From the NCBI GenBank assembly GCA_023238725.1, contig CM041535.1, positions 1 to 64,000 of the forward strand: a stretch of DNA of 64,000 nucleotides. The letters are read 5' to 3'. Positions 44,576 through 64,000 of the stretch are shown in pieces. The notes under the pieces were generated by a model. It saw only the letters and a list, made by a program, of their open reading frames with translations, was not told where the DNA came from and did not search any database. The position numbers were made by a program, and so were the translations under genes. This stretch comes from Scortum barcoo (taxonomy: Eukaryota > Chordata > Actinopteri > Centrarchiformes > Terapontidae). Position 1 is the stretch's first letter; each line of letters starts with the position of its first letter.

Positions 44576-45395
44576 CAGTAATGATGATGCAGGATTTTGT
44601 TCCGACAGCAAGATCAGGGGTCTGCTCCAGTCCTGAGCTCTTTTAAAGCCACATTGTGCAAAGGTCATTATAGACTATTACAGTTTTCCATGATGACTTA
44701 GTTTTGTGTTGTGGAAAAATTACTGAAATCTTGGGAAAACAGCTCCAATACAGTCCACCACAGATTTTTGGTAAGAATATGTAACTTTCATACAGTGTCC
44801 ACCGTAGTCACAATTAACAGTAATAGGATAATGCTGGGATAGTGCCTATCCCGTTGGGTAAGAGGTGGGGGTAACCTGGGCGCTGTCTCTAGAATTAATA
44901 AAGTAACATCTTATCACAGGTTACAGAATAATGGTAGTGTAACTGTAGAACAAGCAGAGAAGAGTCATTAAGTCAGTGAGATGACCTAATGTTCATCAGA
45001 CACCATACACTACCATAAGCTATCTTTAGTACAGAAAACCAGCAAAACTCCTGAGCATAGTGAATACATAGAGGGTGGATTTTAATGTGTATCAATTACC
45101 ATTTCAATAGAAGGAATGTGTGCTTGACTCTAAATGAACATGAAAAACACCAGTCTTGTTGTAGGCCTGCATACTACAGAATGTTTGCAATTAATAATTT
45201 AGCACACTGCTTCATGTGTTTTTGTGTCAATGTCAATCACAGAATTCAGAAAGCTCAAACTTTACTGTGACGCTTAGACTTACACGTTGGTATTACCTCA
45301 GTACTTTTTCTTTTATGGAAACTTCTCTTCAGAGCTGATATAGGCATTTTTTTTCTTCATCAGAAAAATACTCCTCTGCTATTTGAACTTCAACA
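44576..45395. other. No gene seen
   Basis: About 820 bp of A/T-rich DNA without recognisable coding, repeats or transposon ends. Confidence 0.4.
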
Positions 45396-45399
45396 CTTT

Positions 45400-46380
45400 G
45401 TCATTTGGATTTAGGCTGGGATTTGATTATCACTGAAAGGACTGACCTCCCTCTTAAAACTTTCTTTCCCATCACTATAGGCTCCATCTCTTCCTCTGAA
45501 ATATTCTGCTCTCCCTTGTCCTCCCTACTTATATCTGCTCCCTCTACCTCTTCATCTGTTTCTAATACTAAATCCAGGACATCACCCTTTTCTCTAGTAT
45601 TCTCAATAGCTTCCATGCTATTCTCTAAGTTTTCTTTACTGCATTCTTCTAGCTTTTATATCAATTCATTGACAGAACACTCAGCTTTCTTCTGGTATTT
45701 GTCCTTGTCTTGTTCCACTTTATTCTCTTCCTCATTGTCAGTAAGAGTCTCACTTCCTTCATCCTCATCATCATTTTCCTTGTAATCCACTCTTTGTCTG
45801 GTTCGAATGATCTTCATTTTGGAAATGGGATTTCTTCTGCTTTGTCATTCTCATTGTCTCCAACAGTTTTCATCCTCCTTTTGAGACTTCTGCCTTTTAC
45901 TACTAAGGGGTCCATAGTTCTTCTTCTTCTTTACATTCTGATAGCTCTTCCTCTGGTGATTGCATGTCTTCTGTTACTGGTTCTTCACCGGCTGTTTTCT
46001 TAGCCTGGTCCTCTGCAGTATGTTCTGCCTGTTCTCCAGATGTCACAGTTTCAGGTTGTTCCTCAACATTTAGCTTTCGTTTTTCAGTTGAATCATTTGA
46101 AAATTGATACACTCCTTGCCTTTCATCATCCTCAGGCTTTTCCTCAATTCTTTGCTGAGTCTCCTCTACTCCTTTGTCTTTCTGTCTTCTGGGTCTGCAT
46201 GAAGACATGTCATGTGAAAGTTCTGTTTGCCTCCTTAATGTTTTTGTTTTTGTTTTTTGTTTTTGTTCTTCCTCTGCCACCACAGGTGCATCTTCTATTA
46301 CTATACTCTCACTATTACTATACTCATACTCTTCAGCATTGGCAGTGTCATATAACAAAAAATGAACTGACAGATACATT
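45400..46380 (-). pseudogene. Acidic low-complexity ORF remnant
   Basis: The minus-strand frames 46379-45903 (158 codons) and 45616-45401 are Glu/Lys/Asp-rich (for example AEEEQKQKTKTKT, then EETQQRIEEKPEDDERQ), with frame changes between them. No domain is visible. It could be an exon of an unknown protein or part of a mobile element, since the neighbouring plus-strand DNA is a transposase remnant. Compositional bias alone can produce such long frames, so confidence is low. Confidence 0.3.
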
Positions 46381-46424
46381 CACTATTTGTGTTAATGTTT
46401 ATGTATTTCCTCTCTGTAGGAGCT

Positions 46425-46918
46425 CTAACATGCAGCTGTGGCCTATTGTAGGCAAAATAGTTGAACTACCAAAAGCAAATGTATGTATCAAAGGGGTGTA
46501 TGCAGGTCCCCTGTAAACCTGAATCTGTAAATGACTACATGCATGATTTTATAGAAGATTTAAAGGTTATCACAACAAGTGGTGTAACTTTAATGGCAAA
46601 CAGTACACTGTGCCACTTCCAGATGCTTTTATCTATGACACTCCAGCAAGGGCTTTTTTAAAATGTCCCAAAGGTATAGTTCTTGTCAGCGTTGAACACA
46701 GCATAGCATTTATGCTGATGGTAAAGATGTGTTTCCTGACATGCATTCAAGCCTAAGGACAGATACTCAGTTTGAACAAATGTCTGATCAAGACCACCAT
46801 CACTGTACATCACCTCTCCAGGGGCTGGGCATTGACATGGTTTCTGCTTTTCTTCTGGACTATATTCTTTTGGTTTGCTTGGATATTGTCCATAAATTTA
46901 TTGCTCTGTGGTTTAAGG
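46425..46918 (+). pseudogene. CACTA/EnSpm (Tnp2-like) transposase remnant
   Basis: Broken frames read SSNMQLWPIVGKIVELPKA (about 46422-46478), KPESVNDYMHDFIEDLK (about 46513), YTVPLPD-AFIYDTPARAFL (about 46610-46660), a YADGKDVFPDMHSSLRTD block (about 46710), and SPLQGLGIDMVSAFLLDY (about 46814), closing with VHKFIALW. This order, ending in a .SPL...G.d.v..FpLDYMH.vcLG block, is seen in vertebrate transposase-derived proteins of the Tnp2/EnSpm type. The family assignment is from memory of motif order. Confidence 0.5.
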
Positions 46919-47310
46919 CAGTGGTCCCCAAACCCAGTCCGTGGGTCATTTGGTACCGGGCCACACAGAAAGAATAAAAAATTGTTATATTTCCATTTTA
47001 TTTACAATCACACGCTAAAAGGTTTTTTACTTCGGATATTGGTTTACTAACTTCTGTCTGTTCCTCTTGGTGGGCTTAACTGTTTCAGTCACAGTTTGGC
47101 CAAAATTAGCTAAAATGAGCGTTATTTCCCCACCACAAACAACCCAAGAAATGTGAAGGAATTTGTAAACATACCTGCTGCATCCAGCTTGTCCGTGCGG
47201 GAAGAGGATCAACTGCTCGAGGCTGCAAATGACGGTGGCTGGAAAAGTATGTTTGAGTCAACGTCACACCTGCCAGTGTTTTGGATTAAAGCCAAGGCAG
47301 AATATTCAAA
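46919..47310 (+). mobile_element. hAT-type element, left part
   Basis: CAGTGGTCCCCAAACCCAGT at 46919 followed by GGTACCGGGCCACACAGAAAG is the end sequence of a common vertebrate hAT (Charlie-like) family. At 47153-47300 a frame reads EFVNIPAASSLSVREEDQLL and FWIKAKAEY, the region before the transposase C-terminal dimerisation block. The continuation lies at 49195, on the other side of a Tx1 LINE and an L2 tail. The transposase centre is deleted. Confidence 0.6.
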
Positions 47311-47325
47311 AAATTTATGTATTCA

Positions 47326-47556
47326 AATTCAAATTTATTTATTTAGAGCCCAAAATCACAAACATTGTTTGCCTCGGAAGGGCTTTACAATCTGTACAGT
47401 TGTGACACCCTCTGTCCTTAGACCCTCGAACCGAGTCAGGAAAAACTTCAAAAAACCCTTTATGGGAAAAAGAAGAAACCTGAGGAAGAGCCACAGATGA
47501 GGGATCCCTCTCCCTGGGACGGACAGACGTGCAATAGATGCCACATGTACAGACCC
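47326..47556 (-). mobile_element. L2 3' tail, reversed
   Basis: Reverse complement of the L2 3' end (AAATTTATTTATTTAGAGCCC through GTGACACCCTCTGTCC, AGGGATCCC to CACATGTACAGA). It joins Tx1 endonuclease sequence at 47556. Confidence 0.85.
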
Positions 47557-47599
47557 TATCACTCTCCCTTCACTATCATCCACACACTTTCTCACATTC

Positions 47600-47854
47600 T
47601 CAATCACACCTCTTTTCCATAATATAGCCACCCTCTCTGGATTTCACCCCACCGTTGTTCACACACATCTCTCCCATCCATTCTCTCTCAATCTCTCTCA
47701 CACACTCATCATCCCAATGTGTCTCCTGCAAGCATATGATGTCAGCATCACACACCAGCAAGGTTTGCTGCCTCCTAGTTTCAGTCCTGAGACCATTTGC
47801 ATTTAAGGAGGAGATCCTCACCATCACCAGTATATAGAGAAGGAGAGTCGACAT
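47600..47854 (-). pseudogene. Tx1 ORF2 endonuclease N-terminus
   Basis: The minus frame reads VMVRISSLNANGLRTETRRQ, then DADIICLQETHW and NNGGVKSR. LNxNGLR...ILQETHW are the first catalytic blocks of L1/Tx1 endonucleases. It runs out at the L2 junction after GRVIG; the rest of ORF2 is missing from the window. Confidence 0.75.
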
Positions 47855-47959
47855 TTTATATTATTACTTTGACATTTTTTTTCACTTTACCTATTCTTTT
47901 CACAACTTTTTTTCCCCAGTGTTCTCTTCCGTGTTTCAGTCACTTTCTCCAGCTTCTCC

Positions 47960-48922
47960 CCCTCACTGTCTGTGATGTCCGACAGCACCCAATGTCACCC
48001 CCTCCCTCTTCCCACCCGAGCAGCGGCACCCCCACGCTGCCCCGCTCCTCCCTTCACCTCCCCCCAAAGTCACCCCACTCTCCCCCCTGTCTTTTTCCTC
48101 CCGCTCTCCTGCGTCGCTCCTCTCTCTCCCTCCGTCGATCACCCTCAGCACGCTGTCCAAACTGCTGCCGATCTGCTCTTCTCCTCCTCCTCGCGGCTCC
48201 ACAGGTGTCTCCTCCTGCTCCATCTCCTCGTCATCTCCGTCTTCTCCCGCGCTGCTCTCGACCGGCTCCGTCTCCTCTCCCCCGCTCCCCCGCTTCTCCC
48301 TCCTCCTCCTCTCTCCTCATCCATCCTCTCTCTCTCCTCCTCTCCCGCTCTGTGTCCTCCTCCCAGCTGTCGCTGTTCTCCGGCGGTGCACTATCTTGCG
48401 TAGTGCCCCTGTCCGCTGCATCTGTGACATTTAAACTCGGGGCACTCTTTGAAAAATGTGCCCCGGTTTTAGACACAGCCGACACACTCGCTCCTGCCAG
48501 TCATGGATTACCTGAAAATGCTCTACTCCTTCAAGGGTATTAAACTTAGTAGAGTATGGCAGGGACCTCACCTCCTCACTGAACTTAACTTTGAGGTAGC
48601 GGGTCCCGTCCGCCACCTCCGTCCCAGGCCACATCCTCCTCCTGTTAGACCGGCAGTGACCACCATCTCACATATATTTATATCTGTTCCTGTGTTTTAT
48701 TCCGTCGATCAGCTTCCTCTTCCCATCTTCCGCCTCCATTGTTATTTCTAGCCTCCCTGTTCCTCTCACTCTACATCCCATTATTTTCCCACACTCTGCT
48801 TGGATAACTTTTAAAGTTTCCATGGTTGTCAGCCTCTCTCCTCCCACTTCCACCATCACCGTCAGGCTTTTACTGTATTTGTCGTTTTTTGCGCTGTTGC
48901 CTTTTTCGTTTCCGCGCATCAT
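47960..48922 (-). pseudogene. Tx1 ORF1 (Gag-like, zinc knuckle)
   Basis: Starts at 48922 with an MMRGNEKGNSAKNDKYSKSL stretch, continues in another frame with GTRYLKVKFSEEVRSLPYST and the knuckle CRLCLKPGHIFQRVP (about 48470-48440), where the final cysteine is lost (V). A Glu/Arg-rich low-complexity tail follows (48400-47960). ORF1 proteins of this group bind RNA through CCHC knuckles. Confidence 0.65.
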
Positions 48923-49194
48923 TACTGTGTCTCCGCCCCTTGTCCACCCCTAACATCCAAAGATGCTAAGGGAGGTTGAAATAGGTATGTGAACTGAGAT
49001 CAACAGTAATAAAGTCTTTTTTCCTGGAAAAAACACGAAAAGAAAGAGCAGAGGTTGGCGTCTCCTCGTAGCTCAGTCACAAAGTCTCTCTACCTCTGAC
49101 ACGTCACAGACAGGTGACCGGGCGAGTTCAGGGTGGTATGGCCGTAAGCTGAGGAGATCACCACAAAAGCACTCAAAACGGCGCTTCCATTTCC

Positions 49195-49345
49195 AACATT
49201 GTATTTACAGTGACGGCAACAAAAACGAATGTCAGGAGTAGACTGGATGTGAAGAACATGCTTTGGGTGTCATTGCCATTGTCATTACCCCTTGGCGGGA
49301 CCAGCTTGTTGTTGATAAGCAAGTGCAGGACTCCCACTGATTCTC
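49195..49345 (+). pseudogene. hAT transposase C-terminal block, right part
   Basis: The frame TVTATKTNVRSRLDVKNMLW (about 49210-49270) followed by LPLGGTSLL is the conserved end of hAT (Charlie/ZBED-type) transposases, where a GFS.LT.TKTK.RSRLDV block takes part in dimerisation. Together with 46919-47310 it shows one hAT copy split by the LINE cluster. Confidence 0.65.
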
Positions 49346-49454
49346 CATCTTGGGTGAGTGGTATTTTTATGTATATTTATTACGTTACCATATGTTATTT
49401 GTTATAGTATTATCATTGTATAATTTAGTTTAATTGTAAATCCCCCAGTGCCCC

Positions 49455-50029
49455 TAATGCCCCTTTTCCACTAGTACCTAACTCGGCTCGGCTCGACTCG
49501 ACTCGACTCGCCTCGGTTTGTACGCATTTCCATCACGTTTTCAGTACCTGGTACCAGGTACTTTTCTAGTACCTACTCGGCCCGGGGTTCCAAGCGAGCT
49601 GAGTCGAGCCGAAAATGTGACGTCGACAGCAGATGGCAGGCCACTGATTGGCCAGGGCCTGGACGTCACTAGATGCGTCGGGAGAGCGACTCGTTCATAA
49701 GAGTCAACCGGTGCCATTTTTAAAACGTAAACGCAATAACAACAACGAACACGATCAGAGATGGCTGCACAGAAATCAACCTCGCGGAGCAACGACATTT
49801 GAGGTGCAGACATTTCCTTTGTCTGGTGGCCTCCATTGCTCCTCCGTGAGTCGTTTCGTGTTTGTGTCGCATAACAAATGACGTCGCTGGAGTTTCGGCC
49901 GCGATTGCCATGGCGACCCCACCCACGCTGAGGTGGTACTCTATTATAATGGAAAACGACCGAAACTGAGTCGAAAAGTCGAGCCAAGGCGAGCCAAGCC
50001 GAGTAGGTACTAGTGGAAAAGGGCCATAA
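49455..50029. mobile_element. Harbinger-type MITE with TAA duplications
   Basis: Left end TGCCCCTTTTCCACTAGTAC at 49458, right end its imperfect inverse (GTACTAGTGGAAAAGGGCCA, to 50026), flanked by TAA on both sides (49455-49457, 50027-50029). Element length is 569 bp. A three-base TWA target duplication with such ends indicates PIF/Harbinger. The inner terminal parts contain ACTCGGCTCG-type repeats, and there is a perfect 20-bp palindrome at 49543-49562. No transposase is encoded. Confidence 0.8.
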
Positions 50030-51248
50030 AATGGGTCTAGCATATATTGCCCACTTGGGGCCCACGTAACACCTAGTGTAATCTGGGGTGAAATTTATGT
50101 GGGCTGTTGACAAGGGGCCATTATTGAACCCATGGACAATCCTATATACTGCCCATTTTTCAGCTCATTTATTACCTGCATAGGCCCCACATACAAATGT
50201 TGGATGGATAGTTAATGCATGGCACATGTAGATTAGTAAAATATGTAAAATCTGTCATTGCTCCATCAGAGTGTATATGAATAAATTAATTTGATTGTTT
50301 TTCCATTACTACCAGGATTCCCACAATACATGGAAAATCTGAAAAGTTATTGAATTTCAAAGCATGCACTCCAGACACAATCAGAGAAAGAAGAACTTAA
50401 GTATTGATTTAATGCTTGCCAAAACCAGTTCATTTTCCCTCATTTAATCTGGTTATACTGCCACCTTGTGGAGATTTGGTACATGTCACCTAAGCAATAG
50501 CAGTTCCATATGGAAATAGAAAATTAGAAGCTGCTCTATGTTCTCTGATGAAACTCCTTCTGTAGACTCTACAACAGAGACTATTAATGTGCAAAAATAC
50601 CTCCATTTTATGTACCTATAATCTTTATTAAGAAAACATACTTCATATCTAGGCTTTTATTTTGATATTTTCACTTTTACTGCTGGGTCACTGTCTACCT
50701 CAAATAACTTAATAATTAATGTAGTATAATGTATTAATGAGTCAGCGCAGTTATCTTTTAACATTATCTTCATATAAAGTGTGCTGGCATTATGTCTACA
50801 CGTTTATTTTTATTTTAAATATACTTACTCAAACTTCCAGGTCACCTGTTTATCTCTCTGTCTTAATCTTTCAATTCAGAAGATACACTGACCTATGAGC
50901 TACGCACTAACGCACCTCTGCGCAAACACCCATCAATGTATCTATGTGCAGTCTACAGTATACCACTGGATACTGCCAAGGACAGTAAATGATCATTCCC
51001 ACCTTCATATATACCTTGTATAGTCCTTACTGTTTTAGTTTAATGTCAGTAACAGTGAAAAAAAAAATCACACATTTATCAATGCAAATACAGTGATCAG
51101 ACAAAAACTAGAGGAAATGCCAAATATGGCTTTAACACTTTTAATGTTATATGAACAGCCCAAAGCATCAACAAGCTTGTGTCATATGGGAAAAGAAGAA
51201 AGGTAGGTGCAAAAACCATTACAGACAAAATGTGGGGACAGCTAATTG
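50030..51248. other. Intergenic DNA downstream of ankrd31-like gene
   Basis: A/T-rich. No second gene or clear polyadenylation site can be fixed, although it should contain the 3' UTR of the minus-strand gene that ends at 51249. No repeats recognised. Confidence 0.4.
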
Positions 51249-63986
<12,738 letters not shown>

Positions 63987-64000
63987 CTGATTACAGCTCT

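Larger units (their letters stand above)
47557..49190 (-). mobile_element. Tx1-group LINE, 5' half
   Basis: Minus strand: 5' region (about 49190-48930), ORF1 (48922 down to about 47960) and the start of ORF2 endonuclease (47854-47600), cut at an L2 tail. ORF1 with a CCHC knuckle and ORF2 opening with RISSLNANGLR fit the L1-related Tx1 group. It sits inside the hAT element, whose halves are at 46919 and 49195. Confidence 0.7.

Noticed and set aside
47797..48543. 248-codon Pro/Ser-rich plus frame
   Set aside because: It is the antisense of the Tx1 ORF1 Glu/Arg-rich tail and has no domain.

Overview
This window looks like a teleost (percomorph-type) fish nuclear genome. The evidence is the repeat content: L2-type LINEs with the classic fish 3' tail, a Rex3-like RTE element ending in GATG repeats, Rex1-clade LINEs, a Tx1-type LINE, a Penelope-like element, endogenous retroviruses, a Gypsy element with integrase before reverse transcriptase, a tRNA-derived SINE, and Harbinger, hAT and Tc1 fragments. 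Spliced exons of a vertebrate gene are also present. There are no bacterial-type genes, CRISPR arrays or operons.

Bases 1-32,700 hold a divergent tandem array of an anonymous noncoding unit of about 1.75 kb, heavily disrupted by insertions. The units can be aligned with each other, so several sister copies act as empty sites. They show a Rex3-like LINE inserted at 1585-5000 with about 15-bp target duplications, a cluster (L2, Rex1 tail, Penelope-like element) at 6384-12534, and a 17-kb retroviral compartment at 15418-32384 flanked by the 4-bp duplication GAAG. The retroviral compartment itself contains a nearly full-length L2, an L1 fragment, and remains of two retroviral lineages (two different integrases). 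All of these coding regions are broken.

Bases 32,700-50,000 are a mosaic of decayed elements: a Gypsy leader, a reversed Gypsy LTR, a minus-strand gmr1-like Gypsy polyprotein with an L2 tail inside it, a Rex1 LINE (41.5-44.6 kb), a CACTA/EnSpm-like transposase remnant, a hAT fragment split by a minus-strand Tx1 LINE plus an L2 tail, and a 569-bp Harbinger MITE with TAA target duplications.

Bases 51,249-63,986 carry the only convincing host gene, on the minus strand. It has at least eleven exons encoding three ankyrin repeats, a coiled-coil-like segment, a RAMA-type domain split over two exons, and a short conserved C-terminus with a stop codon. This architecture matches ANKRD31, a meiotic double-strand-break factor. 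The gene's 5' part lies outside the window. Its introns hold a SINE, LINE and LTR fragments and a Tc1 remnant. Three exon junctions or exons have single-base frame inconsistencies, all in exons with homopolymer runs.

The most unusual structures not explained by ordinary annotation are three snap-back hairpins (14767-14825, 53621-53706, 61545-61573) that look like template-switch mutations, and a telomere-like 14-mer exactly at the boundary of the Penelope-like element.
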